44,393 bases of DNA from contig JAPLRP010000054.1 in assembly GCA_026399095.1 (NCBI GenBank), positions 1 through 44,393 of the forward strand, written 5' to 3'. Shown piece after piece: positions 18,644-27,639 of this stretch. The DNA comes from Methylococcales bacterium (GTDB taxonomy: Bacteria > Pseudomonadota > Gammaproteobacteria > Methylococcales > Methylomonadaceae). The stretch's first letter is position 1. Each line of letters opens with the position of its first letter. The translations under genes were made by a program, and so were the position numbers. The notes beneath the pieces were generated by a model. The model was not told the origin of the DNA, ran no database searches, and saw nothing but the letters and a program-made list of their open reading frames with translations.

Positions 18644-19366
18644 ATGAATAAATTTTTGAACAAAAGCTTTGTCACCAACCTTGTTTCTGTTGTTATTATC
18701 GGCATCGGTTATGTCAGCCCTATACAACCGGAATTAATCAAATCTATCGGCTTTTTTGCCTTATCAGGGGCCATTACCAATTGGCTGGCCATTTATATGT
18801 TATTTGAAAAAGTACCCTATTTATATGGTTCTGGGGTTATACCAGCTCGCTTTGAAGAATTTAAACTTTCAATCAAGCAACTTATGATGAACCAGTTTTT
18901 TACTGTAAAAAATATTGAACAGTTTATTCAAACTGAAGAACAGCAGGGCAGTAAGATGTTAAATCTGGAGCCTTTTTTGAATGCAGTCGATTACGACCGA
19001 ATCTATGAAAGTCTGGTTTCCTCCATTATGGAATCTTCTTTCGGAGGAATGTTACTGATGATGGGTGGACCTGATGCTTTGGTGCCATTAAAAGAACCGT
19101 TTACCGATAAAATGAAAATTACACTGGTTGATATGATTGAATCTGATCGTTTTAAAACAGCACTTAAGGAAGGTCTGGATGCACATAAAATTGGTATTGA
19201 TATAATCGATAAAATCGAAAATGTCATAGATAATCGCTTAAATGAACTAACACCACAACTGGTTAAAGAAATGGTGCAGGCTATTATTCGTCAACATTTA
19301 GGTTGGCTGGTCGTATGGGGTGGTATTTTCGGCGGCTTGATGGGCGCTTTGTTTATTTTTGCGTAA
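18644..19366 (+). CDS. DUF445 family membrane protein
   Basis: The 240-residue protein has hydrophobic segments at residues 10-28 and about 32-52, with FALSGAITNWLAIYMLFEK, the conserved DUF445 membrane motif. This is followed by PYLYGSGVIPARFEEFK and an amphipathic central region. The last 20 residues (WLVVWGGIFGGLMGALFIFA) form a C-terminal membrane anchor. Bacterial DUF445 proteins have no settled biochemical role. This copy is shorter than the roughly 400-residue members. Its stop codon overlaps the ATG of the hydrolase gene (TAATG), so the two are likely co-translated. Confidence 0.8.
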   Translation: MNKFLNKSFVTNLVSVVIIGIGYVSPIQPELIKSIGFFALSGAITNWLAIYMLFEKVPYLYGSGVIPARFEEFKLSIKQLMMNQFFTVKNIEQFIQTEEQQGSKMLNLEPFLNAVDYDRIYESLVSSIMESSFGGMLLMMGGPDALVPLKEPFTDKMKITLVDMIESDRFKTALKEGLDAHKIGIDIIDKIENVIDNRLNELTPQLVKEMVQAIIRQHLGWLVVWGGIFGGLMGALFIFA

Positions 19367-20142
19367 TGTTGGCGGTAGATTTAGCTTTTGAAGAATTTGG
19401 GCATTCTGACAATGCACCGCTGATTATCCTGCACGGTTTTTTTGCCTCTTCCCGAAACTGGCGGCAAGTAGCCGAAAAATTGGCCGTTCGATTTCATGTT
19501 TATGTGTTGGATATGCGTAATCATGGTGTTTCACCTCATCATGAATTAATGGATTATCCGGCGATGACCACCGACTTGTTATTATTCATGGATGTTCATA
19601 AGTTAAATACGGTGAGTTTGCTAGGCCATAGCATGGGCGGTAAAGTAGCGATGTGGTTTGCACTTAATTATCCTGAAAGACTGGATAAATTGATTGTGGC
19701 TGATATTGCACCTATTAGTTACACACACTGCTTTAATAACTTGATTCAGGCCTTAAAGGAGCTACCTTTGCATCAAATCAACAATCGTAAAGAAGCAGAG
19801 TTATGGCTGGTAGAGCACATACCGGAACAAAGTTACCGCCAATTTTTGTTACAAAATCTTATCTTAAAAGAGGGCATTTATTGCTGGCGTGTTAATTTGG
19901 ATACTTTTTATCGAATGGCGCCCAACATCATTGCTTTCCCAATTATTGAGTCGATAGCACCTTATACCGGAAGCGCATTATTTTTGGGAGGTGAAAACTC
20001 AGGTTACATTAAGCTCGAAGATATTAACGTTTTATTTCCAAATGCATTGTTCAATATCATAGCTAATGCAGGGCATTGGTTACATGTGCAGCAACCAATT
20101 TTTTTTATTGAAGAGGTTGAATCTTATTTAGAATCTGGGTAA
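19366..20142 (+). CDS. YbfF-like alpha/beta hydrolase
   Basis: I start at the ATG at 19366, which overlaps the DUF445 stop by one base; the resulting 258-residue protein MLAVDLAFEEFG matches the N-terminus of YbfF-type esterases. Motifs are LHGFFASSRNW (oxyanion region), VLDMRNHGVSP, the nucleophile elbow LGHSMGGKVAMWFA (Ser near residue 92) and the C-terminal catalytic His in NAGHWLHVQQP. YbfF relatives hydrolyse short acyl esters and thioesters; the true substrate here is unknown. Coupling to DUF445 hints at a membrane- or lipid-related role, but only by context. A bidirectional hairpin follows the stop. Confidence 0.85.
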   Translation: MLAVDLAFEEFGHSDNAPLIILHGFFASSRNWRQVAEKLAVRFHVYVLDMRNHGVSPHHELMDYPAMTTDLLLFMDVHKLNTVSLLGHSMGGKVAMWFALNYPERLDKLIVADIAPISYTHCFNNLIQALKELPLHQINNRKEAELWLVEHIPEQSYRQFLLQNLILKEGIYCWRVNLDTFYRMAPNIIAFPIIESIAPYTGSALFLGGENSGYIKLEDINVLFPNALFNIIANAGHWLHVQQPIFFIEEVESYLESG

Positions 20143-20154
20143 AGCATAAGTATC

Positions 20155-20189
20155 TCGCTGTATCCTTACCATTAAGCAGAATACAGCGA
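20155..20189. terminator. Hairpin between the converging hydrolase and multicopper oxidase genes
   Basis: TCGCTGTAT (20155-20163) and ATACAGCGA (20181-20189) form a perfect 9-base stem with a 17-base loop. A T-run occurs about 15 bases further on the plus strand. It can serve both converging genes. Confidence 0.55.
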
Positions 20190-20201
20190 AAGAAGTTAAG
20201 A

Positions 20202-21962
20202 TTATTTTTTTACCAGTTTACTGCGAACTAACTCAAATATATTAAGCGCAATATCTATAAGTGGGCGACGTTTAACAACAACGGTATAACCCAATAAACC
20301 CAATATTAAACCATAAAATAATTTTGCAAAAGATGATGTGCTTTCTGGCTGTGCAACCAATACTTCATCAGATGCCTTTACCGCAACTGTTTGCACGGCT
20401 ACTTTTGAAGGCGTCACTTCTGCACTCAAGTCAGGCAAACCTAAGCTGCGAAAAATATCATAATCTTGCCAAATAGGATATTTTCCTTGCCATAAAGTCT
20501 TGGAGAAATAGGGTGCCAGGCTCATTCCATGCGCCAAAGGAATGCCTCGATCATCAATGAAGCCTTTATATACGACCAGACTAATGTCACCGCCTTCGCC
20601 ATGACCATTGGTTGTAAATGATTTTTCAACGTGGTCGTGAAACATCCAAATACCTTGTCCGAAGCTATTTAATCCATCATCTACACCGCTTAATTCCAAA
20701 TCAAGACGTTGCGCAGGAACCATGCCGTGGACATCGCGCTGTATATAAGATCCAGGGCCATTATCAACACCATCATAATGGGTTGCAGTTGGTTTGTGTC
20801 CATGGATATGCATGGCAAATGATTCTGTATGACCATTTAAAACACGCAATTTAACTTTTTGATTTTCTTCCATGTGAATCAGAGATTCCCTTAATGTATA
20901 AGGGAAAGAACGACCATTAAGCATGAAATAGTCATCAGTAGCATCTGTGATGTCATATTCCATGTTCATGTGTTTGGCTATCAAACGCGGATCGTTAGCT
21001 GATCTGGCAACTAATTCGTGTAGCTCTTTATCTGCTGATTGGTAATGTAAGTCGTATTCTCTCGCGTACTTTTCAAGAACCGAAACCGAAGGATGACGAA
21101 CTTGACCAGCGCCTACATTTAAGGTTTGAACCCAGTTGTTGGGACGATTTTCTTCAACTACAAAAATACCTTGCAACCCCATTGGAATATGGGTGTGTGG
21201 TTGCACATGGCAATGATAATACATGGTGCCGGGTTGGCGTGGTTTAATAACATAGGTTTTACTTTGGCCAGGCATGGTGTCCATGTTGCTGGTTTGTCCA
21301 ACCCCATCATTACCCGTGCCACTCATATCCATAAAAGGATGATCGATACCATGTAAGTGAATTGAATGGGGCAAATAATGCGTATTTTCCAAGACTATCC
21401 AAATCACGTCATCTTGTTCGACTCGAATAACGGGCGAAGGCGCGCGCAAAAGTGAATTAGCTTCTCTTTCATAAAGACTTTTGGTTGACATGTCACGGGT
21501 TTTGGGCGCGTAGACCCAAAAAGTCGGCTGTATGCCGGGCGAAATATCAAAAGTAGTGATCGGCTCTTTAACATCAGGTGAATGGCCGTTTAGCTCAACT
21601 ACTTCAAGCTTGATTATGATTTTATCAGGATCGCCGTCACCATCGAGATCATCTGACATGGTAATGGCGTCGGCGGCAAGTTGCGTTGCCATCAAGGTAT
21701 CCATTGAAACGCCATTAGTACCCTTAACAAAGGCAGCAATATCAGCAGGATTATCGGGATTACAAAGCTTTGATTCCTGAATTAAAACACCGTCAACCGT
21801 CTGTTGTTTGCGCCATTCGGGATCAGTAAATTCAGAGCAAACTTCTTCCACGGGACCCAAGTCAACTTTAGCTGAGGGCGGTAAATCAGTAGTAGCTTGT
21901 GTCAAGGCGTGCATTAGGAGCAAAGCGGTGCCCCCAGTAAAGGAAATTAATTTTTTACGCAT
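20202..21962 (-). CDS. Membrane-anchored periplasmic multicopper oxidase
   Basis: This copper enzyme (586 aa from the ATG at 21962, which has an AGG Shine-Dalgarno; an upstream ATG at 21983 is less likely) would oxidise Cu(I), metals or phenols with O2 in the periplasm. A signal peptide covers residues 1-24. The first cupredoxin unit holds HSIHLHG (near 199) and YYHCHVQPHTHIPMGLQG (near 248), which contains a complete type-1 copper set: His-Cys-His-x3-His-x4-Met. The second unit has FAMHIHGHKP (near 382) and MFHDHVEKS (near 440), retaining the type-3 histidines but with Asp where CopA- or laccase-type enzymes have the type-1 Cys. Near the C-terminus LFYGLILGLLGYTVVVK is a membrane anchor followed by a basic tail. 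No copper-resistance partners lie alongside. Confidence 0.85.
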   Translation of the reverse strand: MRKKLISFTGGTALLLMHALTQATTDLPPSAKVDLGPVEEVCSEFTDPEWRKQQTVDGVLIQESKLCNPDNPADIAAFVKGTNGVSMDTLMATQLAADAITMSDDLDGDGDPDKIIIKLEVVELNGHSPDVKEPITTFDISPGIQPTFWVYAPKTRDMSTKSLYEREANSLLRAPSPVIRVEQDDVIWIVLENTHYLPHSIHLHGIDHPFMDMSGTGNDGVGQTSNMDTMPGQSKTYVIKPRQPGTMYYHCHVQPHTHIPMGLQGIFVVEENRPNNWVQTLNVGAGQVRHPSVSVLEKYAREYDLHYQSADKELHELVARSANDPRLIAKHMNMEYDITDATDDYFMLNGRSFPYTLRESLIHMEENQKVKLRVLNGHTESFAMHIHGHKPTATHYDGVDNGPGSYIQRDVHGMVPAQRLDLELSGVDDGLNSFGQGIWMFHDHVEKSFTTNGHGEGGDISLVVYKGFIDDRGIPLAHGMSLAPYFSKTLWQGKYPIWQDYDIFRSLGLPDLSAEVTPSKVAVQTVAVKASDEVLVAQPESTSSFAKLFYGLILGLLGYTVVVKRRPLIDIALNIFELVRSKLVKK

Positions 21963-21993
21963 ACAACGACCTCGGAAACACACAATTAAAAAC

Positions 21994-22014
21994 GAAACGC
22001 CGTTTCAGAAACGG
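21994..22014 (-). promoter_or_regulatory. Operator-like array of three GAAACG half-sites before the multicopper oxidase gene
   Basis: GAAACG at 21994, its inverse CGTTTC at 22001 and GAAACG again at 22008 interlock into two perfect palindromes: a 13-mer (21994-22006) and a 15-mer with C/G extensions (22000-22014). The array lies 32 to 52 bases upstream of the oxidase ATG and just downstream of its likely -10. This placement suits a repressor site. The regulator is unknown. Confidence 0.5.
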
Positions 22015-22024
22015 TACTTTTATT

Positions 22025-22030
22025 ATTATA
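22025..22030 (-). promoter_or_regulatory. Predicted -10 element of the multicopper oxidase promoter
   Basis: A perfect TATAAT reads on the minus strand at 22030-22025. The matching -35 region is AT-rich and poor, so activation by a regulator is possible. Transcription would start near 22018, immediately before the GAAACG array. Confidence 0.4.
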
Positions 22031-22321
22031 CTTGGCATTTTAACTGATAATTTTATTTAAGTCTTATTTGACTATCGACTAATTTTTTCCGTATTTAATA
22101 AAACAATAAAATTCATTTGTAATAAAGCTAGCATTAATAATGATTAAAACCATCAAAACACTTATTTTATAAATAAATTTAAGCCTTATTTTTTAAATAA
22201 AATTATACTAATCATAAGCCAACCCCTAAAACGATTAAGTTGATTCATTCAACTTAAAATTTAGTTTACTTCTTCACTACACAAATTGTGGTGATTTTAA
22301 TTATAAATATAACCTCCAATC
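22031..22321. other. AT-rich divergent region between multicopper oxidase and Hsp70 genes
   Basis: This stretch between the two divergent genes is very AT-rich, with no coding frame. An inverted repeat, TTAAGTTG-N7-CAACTTAA (22235-22257), lies 65 bases before the Hsp70 start. It does not match the CIRCE element used by HrcA (TTAGCACTC-N9-GAGTGCTAA), and no sigma-32 promoter could be recognised. Confidence 0.45.
22235..22257. promoter_or_regulatory. Inverted repeat upstream of the Hsp70-family gene
   Basis: TTAAGTTG and CAACTTAA form a perfect 8-base inverted repeat around ATTCATT, 65 bases upstream of the GTG start. It may be a protein-binding site or a leader hairpin. No regulator is apparent nearby. 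Confidence 0.4.
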
Positions 22322-25102
22322 GTGAAAAAGCAATCTCAACACTACTTAGTCGGTATCGATTTAGGCACAACCCATACTGTTGTCGCTTTCACCAATAGTG
22401 AAACAGGCCAGCAAGAAATTCAATTATTACAAATCGAACAATTGATAGCCCCAGGTCAAGTAGCGGCAAGACCCTTATTACCCTCAGTGCGTTATCACCC
22501 TGCACCCGGTGAACTATCAGCAGTTGATATTGCCTTTCTTAGTAACACGACAGAGTCTTTGATATCTGAAGTGGCACCGGTGATTGGTGAGGCTGCACGT
22601 TTATTAGGCGCCAAATCAAAGGGTCGATTTGTTACCAGTGCTAAAAGCTGGTTATCACATCCTTCGGTTGATCATAGTGCTGAAATTTTACCCTGGGGTA
22701 GTAGTGACGAGATTAAAAAAGTGTCGCCAATTGACGCCAGCGCCAGCTATTTAGCGCATATTCGTACAGTGTGGGGTCATAAATTTCCAAATACACCACT
22801 TGAACAACAAGATATTGTCATTACTGTTCCCGCGTCCTTTGATGAAGCAGCTCGTTCTCTAACCTTGGAAGCCGCGCGCATTGCCGGACTTACCCAAGTT
22901 AGGCTGCTGGAAGAACCTCAAGCAGTTTGTTATGACTGGTTAAGGCTTAATTCAACAAACATCACACAAGCATTAAGCGATGTACATTTATTGCTGGTGT
23001 GTGACGTCGGCGGCGGTACGACTGATTTAACCTTAATCAAGGTAGAGACTGGTGAACATGAACCAAAATTAACCCGTATTGGTGTGGGCGAACATTTGAT
23101 GTTGGGCGGTGACAATATTGATCTTGCTTTGGCGCATTTGGCTGAAAGTCGCTTAACCGATAGTAATAAACGCTTATCTACTGCCGACTTATCGCAGTTA
23201 ATAGAACAATGTCGCTTGGCTAAAGAACGTCTATTAGCGGAAGATGCGCCAGAAAATACGTCGGTTACCTTGCTGGGCGGCGGCTCCAAATTGATTGGTA
23301 GTTCTCGCTCGGTGATATTTACTCGGGATGAAGTAAGAACGCTTGCCCTGGATGGTTTTTTTCCGTTGTCAGGCTTGGATGACTTGCCTGACAGAAAACG
23401 CAGCGGTGTGGTTGAGTTTGGACTCCCTTATGCAGCAGAGCCATCCATTAGCAAGCATATCGCTGCTTTTTTAAAGTTACATGCCACAGCTTCCAGTGAG
23501 GCTTTAAAAGGTGAGGGTAGAGTACCTGATGCCCTTTTACTTAATGGGGGTGTCTTCCGAAGCAAGCCCATCACACAAAGACTAATTCAACTGCTTTATT
23601 CATGGAGCACCAAAACACCCAAGTTGCTGGAAAACATACATCCTGAACTATCGGTCGCTTATGGCGCAGTCAGTTATGCCATTGCAAGGCGCGAAAAGAA
23701 AATAAAAATTGGGGGCGGTACTGCACGTAGTTATTTTTTGTTAATTGATACGGATCATACAACGGAGCAGCAAGGTATTTGTATTTTGCCCCGAGGCAGC
23801 GAAGAAGGCGAAGAGATTATTTTAAAAGATCGTCATTTTGCTTTGCGTTTAGGTGTGCCTGTGCGTTTTCATTTGGCTTCAACAACGGGTGATGCAGAAT
23901 ATAAACCAGGAGATTTAATAGAGCTAACTGATTTATTTCATTCTTTACCGCCATTGGCAGTCGCTTTTGAAGGTGATGAAAGCAAGCCCAATGAAGAGGT
24001 AATTGTAGAATTGGCGGTTACTCAAACCGAAATCGGCACGCTTAATATTCAATGCGTATCGGTTCAAAACAATCAGCAGCGCTGGAATGTTGAGTTTCAA
24101 ATCAGAAACAAAGGCGCTCTAGGAATATCAAAAGACGTGGATTTACCCCCACAATTTAATGAAGCGGTTGAAAAAATTCAAGCTATCTTTGGTTCAAAAT
24201 CCAAACAAATTGATCCTAAAGCCGTTAAAAACTTGCGTGCAGATCTGGAAAAACAATTGGGTAGTTCTAGAGCTAATTGGGAAACTCCTTTATTAAGAGC
24301 GCTATTTACAACACTGCTCGACGGTTCCAAATATCATCGTCGGTCAGAGAATCATGAAAGAGTCTGGTTAAGTCTGGTTGGGTTTTGTTTACGACCTGGC
24401 TTTGGTTATCAACTGGATGATTGGCGTGTGGAACAACTCTGGAAACTTTATCCACAAGGCCTACAGTTTGTTAATGAAGCCCAAAATTGGTCAGAATGGT
24501 GGACACTCTGGCGCCGTATAGCGGGTGGTTTATCTATAATTGCCCAAGAACAGGTATTTTCGGATATTGCCAAGTTTATAAATCCCGCTGCCGCAAGGCA
24601 GCCTGGGGTTGCAAAACAAATAAAAAGTCGTGGTTATGATGACATGGTAAGGCTTGCAGCGGTATTGGAACGGTTACCGGTTGATAAAAAAATACAATTG
24701 GGGGATTGGTTGTTAAAACGTCTGCAAAAAGCCAGTGAACCTAGTCAAACTTGGTGGGCTGTCGGTCGAATTGGTGCAAGGCTCCCGTTTCATGGGAGCA
24801 GTCATAATGTCATTCCAGCGGATATTGTTTGTAATTGGTTAAACCAGATAATGTCTGAAGACTGGAAAAAGAACCCTCACGCTGGTTTTGCAGCGACATT
24901 GATTGCAAGAATGAGTGGTGATCGGGTAAGAGATATTAATGAAGCTATGCGTGAACAAATTGTAACTAAACTTAAATTCGGTAAAGCGCCTACCTCTTGG
25001 TTAGAGATGGTTGAACACTATAAAGAATTGGATGAAAAAGAGGAACAACAAGTTTTTGGTGAAGCGTTGCCTCCGGGGTTAAAGCTAATCAATAAGCTGT
25101 AA
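22322..25102 (+). CDS. Long Hsp70-family chaperone-like ATPase
   Basis: The 926-residue protein is DnaK-like in its first half and unfamiliar in the rest. The actin-fold phosphate-1 loop VGIDLGTTHTVVAF is at residues 11-24. The middle carries LLEEPQAVCYDWL, the phosphate-2 loop CDVGGGTTDLTLIKVETGEHE split over two segments, and LMLGGDNIDLALA. LLNGGVFRSKPI near residue 400 stands where DnaK has the adenosine motif. From about 550 on the sequence is a helical region, rich in Trp, that belongs to the DUF3731-containing Hsp70 relatives and is not a normal substrate-binding domain and lid. The GTG is the only possible start, because an in-frame TAA lies nine bases before it, and there is no Shine-Dalgarno. 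No DnaJ or GrpE partner adjoins it. Confidence 0.85.
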   Translation: MKKQSQHYLVGIDLGTTHTVVAFTNSETGQQEIQLLQIEQLIAPGQVAARPLLPSVRYHPAPGELSAVDIAFLSNTTESLISEVAPVIGEAARLLGAKSKGRFVTSAKSWLSHPSVDHSAEILPWGSSDEIKKVSPIDASASYLAHIRTVWGHKFPNTPLEQQDIVITVPASFDEAARSLTLEAARIAGLTQVRLLEEPQAVCYDWLRLNSTNITQALSDVHLLLVCDVGGGTTDLTLIKVETGEHEPKLTRIGVGEHLMLGGDNIDLALAHLAESRLTDSNKRLSTADLSQLIEQCRLAKERLLAEDAPENTSVTLLGGGSKLIGSSRSVIFTRDEVRTLALDGFFPLSGLDDLPDRKRSGVVEFGLPYAAEPSISKHIAAFLKLHATASSEALKGEGRVPDALLLNGGVFRSKPITQRLIQLLYSWSTKTPKLLENIHPELSVAYGAVSYAIARREKKIKIGGGTARSYFLLIDTDHTTEQQGICILPRGSEEGEEIILKDRHFALRLGVPVRFHLASTTGDAEYKPGDLIELTDLFHSLPPLAVAFEGDESKPNEEVIVELAVTQTEIGTLNIQCVSVQNNQQRWNVEFQIRNKGALGISKDVDLPPQFNEAVEKIQAIFGSKSKQIDPKAVKNLRADLEKQLGSSRANWETPLLRALFTTLLDGSKYHRRSENHERVWLSLVGFCLRPGFGYQLDDWRVEQLWKLYPQGLQFVNEAQNWSEWWTLWRRIAGGLSIIAQEQVFSDIAKFINPAAARQPGVAKQIKSRGYDDMVRLAAVLERLPVDKKIQLGDWLLKRLQKASEPSQTWWAVGRIGARLPFHGSSHNVIPADIVCNWLNQIMSEDWKKNPHAGFAATLIARMSGDRVRDINEAMREQIVTKLKFGKAPTSWLEMVEHYKELDEKEEQQVFGEALPPGLKLINKL

Positions 25103-25169
25103 ATGATAGTGAATATCATTAATCTGTTAAGTACTGTCACCCTTAACGGTTTTATGACATCTGAACAGT

Positions 25170-25175
25170 TATAAT
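25170..25175 (+). promoter_or_regulatory. Predicted -10 element upstream of topB
   Basis: A perfect TATAAT at 25170-25175 lies 60 bases before the topB ATG. No convincing -35 is present at 16-18 bases upstream. Confidence 0.3.
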
Positions 25176-25234
25176 AGCGTGGCATCTGGAAGTTTCAGTA
25201 TGCCAGAAATTTTCAGCTACTTGCTTCTTATGTC

Positions 25235-27565
25235 ATGAAAGTCATCCTAACCGAAAAACCTTCAGTAGCGCGTGACATCGCCAAATGTCTAAACATTAAC
25301 AGCAAACGTGATGGTTATTTTGAGGGGAACGGCTATCAAATTACCTGGGCGTTTGGTCACTTGGTTGAGCTAAAAGAGCCTGATGAATACCATCCCGAAT
25401 GGAAGCGCTGGTCGTTGGATGCTTTACCCATCATTCCGGAACAATTTGACCTAAAAGCACGGGGCGATGAGTCCGCGCAAAAACAATTAAATATTATTAA
25501 GCGCTTGTTTGAAACGGCGGATGAAATTGTTTGCGCGACTGATGCCGGGCGGGAAGGTGAGTTGATTTTTAGATATATTTTAGCGTGGACACACTGTCTG
25601 AAAAAACCGTTTACTCGCTTGTGGATCAGCTCGTTAACGGATGAGTCCATCCGAAAAGGCTTTGCTCAATTGAAAGATGGCAGTGCCTATGAAGGACTTT
25701 ATCGAGCCGCTAAATGCCGCAGTGAATCAGATTGGATAGTAGGTTTAAATGCGACGCGCCTATATACCCTTAAATTTGGTCAGCAGGGATTATTATGGAC
25801 CATCGGTCGTGTACAGACGCCGGTACTTGCGCTTATCGTGCAGAAAGATTTAGAGATTTCCAAATTTATTCCCAAGGATTTTTGGGAGTTACATACGCTT
25901 TATAGGGCGGCTGATTTTCAGTATGTCGGTGGACGGTGTGATCAAAAACCTGATGCCGAGGCTTTATTAAGCCAGATTGGAGATCATGATTTTGAGATTG
26001 CTTCAGTTAAAGGCAAGCGTGAATTGGTCAATCCGCCGTTATTGTATGATTTAACGGAATTACAAAAAGACATGAGTATTCGTTATGGTTTGACGGCTGA
26101 TCAAACCTTAACCTGCGCCCAGCAATTATACGAAAAAAAGCATATCACTTATCCTCGTACCGATAGTCGTTGCTTAACCAACGACATGAAGCCAGGCATA
26201 AAGCCCTTGCTGGAAAAATTACGCCTGCGTTTTGAAGTACAAATAGGTGCGCTGGATTTTGACAAGTTGCCCTTGGGCAACCGTTATTTTAATGATGCCA
26301 AAGTCAGTGATCACCATGCCATTATTCCTACGACGACTCTGCCGGGATCATTGGCTAATGATGAAGCTAAAGTCTATGAAGCGATTGTTTTGCGCTTTAT
26401 TGCCGCTTTTTATCCGGCTTGTGTCAAACAAATTACGACCGTATTGGGTGCCGTAAAGCAGATGAAATTTAAAACTACCGGCACGATTATCCAAGCACCC
26501 GGTTGGCAGGTGCTGTATAAAAACGACTCACCCAGTCTAGCAGCAAAAGGGGATGAGACAAAGATTTTGCCCAACTTTATACAGGGCGAAACGGGGCCCC
26601 ATAAACCCACTATTAATCAGGGCAAAACTACGCCGCCAAAACCGTATAACGAAGCCAGTTTGCTGGGCATGATGGAGTCCGCCGGAAAAACCTGTGACGA
26701 TGAAGAACTTAAAGAAGCCTTAAAAGAAAAAGGTCTGGGCACTCCGGCGACCCGCGCTTCTATTATTGAAGTGTTAATCAAACGAAACTATATCCAGCGA
26801 CAAAAAAAGCTATTGCTCAGCACCGAATCAGGCCGTCATCTTATTTCGATTATTGCGGATGACAGGCTAAAATCAGCATCTATGACCGGGGAGTGGGAGG
26901 CCAAGCTAAAAAAAATAGAACAAAACGCTTATGATCCCAATCAATTTATGGCGGAGATTATTCAGTTTACCCAACAATTAAAAGATGAATCAGCAAAGCC
27001 ACTCTATGATGACAGCAAGCTGGGCGAATGCCCACTGTGCCAACAGGCTATTATTGAGGGCAGGCAAGGTTATGGTTGCAGTCAATGGAAAGCGGGGTGT
27101 AAATTTGTTTTATGGAAGCAAGTCTATGGCTTAACACTAACCCGTGATATGGCTTGCCAGTTATTACAAAGTGGTCGTACATTAAACGCTTATGCCATAA
27201 AAGTTGATGATACCGTTTTTAATGCCCAATTAACCCTAAATGTAATGGGTGAAATAGCCTATAACAAACTACAAAATCAGCAAGTCATTGATATCAGTGA
27301 GTCGCTTGCTGATTGCCCCTTGTGTAATGGTAAAATCATCGAAACGGCTAAAGCGTTTAGTTGCAGTGAATGGCGCAATGGTTGCAAAGCCGTTATATGG
27401 AAAACCATTGCACAGAAAAACATTACGACAACACTGGCAAAAAAGCTGTTAAAAAAAGGTGAAACAGGCGTACTAAAAGGATTTAAATCAACTAAAGGTA
27501 CTGAGTTTGACGCGAATCTAAAGCTCATTGAAGGCAAAGTGGAAATGGATTTTTCAGGACACTGA
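25235..27565 (+). CDS. topB: DNA topoisomerase III
   Basis: This type IA topoisomerase relaxes negative supercoils and decatenates DNA through a single-strand break. The TOPRIM domain shows ILTEKPSVARDIA (Glu7) and ATDAGREGELIFRYI (acidic triad near residue 103). The active-site tyrosine is Tyr306 in KKHITYPRTDSR. The C-terminal half of the core has GLGTPATRASIIEVLIKR. At 776 residues it is longer than E. coli TopB (653) because two four-cysteine zinc-ribbon-like units follow the core: CPLCQQAIIEGRQGYGC (near 609) and CPLCNGKIIETAKAFSC (near 694), each with a WKAGCK or WRNGCK continuation. The ssb gene follows after 75 bases, a pairing that fits physical contact between the two proteins. Confidence 0.95.
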   Translation: MKVILTEKPSVARDIAKCLNINSKRDGYFEGNGYQITWAFGHLVELKEPDEYHPEWKRWSLDALPIIPEQFDLKARGDESAQKQLNIIKRLFETADEIVCATDAGREGELIFRYILAWTHCLKKPFTRLWISSLTDESIRKGFAQLKDGSAYEGLYRAAKCRSESDWIVGLNATRLYTLKFGQQGLLWTIGRVQTPVLALIVQKDLEISKFIPKDFWELHTLYRAADFQYVGGRCDQKPDAEALLSQIGDHDFEIASVKGKRELVNPPLLYDLTELQKDMSIRYGLTADQTLTCAQQLYEKKHITYPRTDSRCLTNDMKPGIKPLLEKLRLRFEVQIGALDFDKLPLGNRYFNDAKVSDHHAIIPTTTLPGSLANDEAKVYEAIVLRFIAAFYPACVKQITTVLGAVKQMKFKTTGTIIQAPGWQVLYKNDSPSLAAKGDETKILPNFIQGETGPHKPTINQGKTTPPKPYNEASLLGMMESAGKTCDDEELKEALKEKGLGTPATRASIIEVLIKRNYIQRQKKLLLSTESGRHLISIIADDRLKSASMTGEWEAKLKKIEQNAYDPNQFMAEIIQFTQQLKDESAKPLYDDSKLGECPLCQQAIIEGRQGYGCSQWKAGCKFVLWKQVYGLTLTRDMACQLLQSGRTLNAYAIKVDDTVFNAQLTLNVMGEIAYNKLQNQQVIDISESLADCPLCNGKIIETAKAFSCSEWRNGCKAVIWKTIAQKNITTTLAKKLLKKGETGVLKGFKSTKGTEFDANLKLIEGKVEMDFSGH

Positions 27566-27639
27566 GTTTTTTCTTTGTTCAGAGCCTTAAAGCAACCGAT
27601 AATAGCTACATTATTTATATAACCACATGAGATTAAAAA

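Noticed and set aside
19303-19365. Earlier start of the hydrolase inside DUF445
   Set aside because: The extra residues are translated from the membrane-anchor codons of DUF445 in another frame; the ATG at 19366 forms a normal TAATG coupling.
25102-25120. Palindrome AATGATA-N5-TATCATT resembling a Fur box
   Set aside because: The spacing and phase do not fit the Fur hexamer pattern, and it overlaps the Hsp70 stop codon rather than a promoter.
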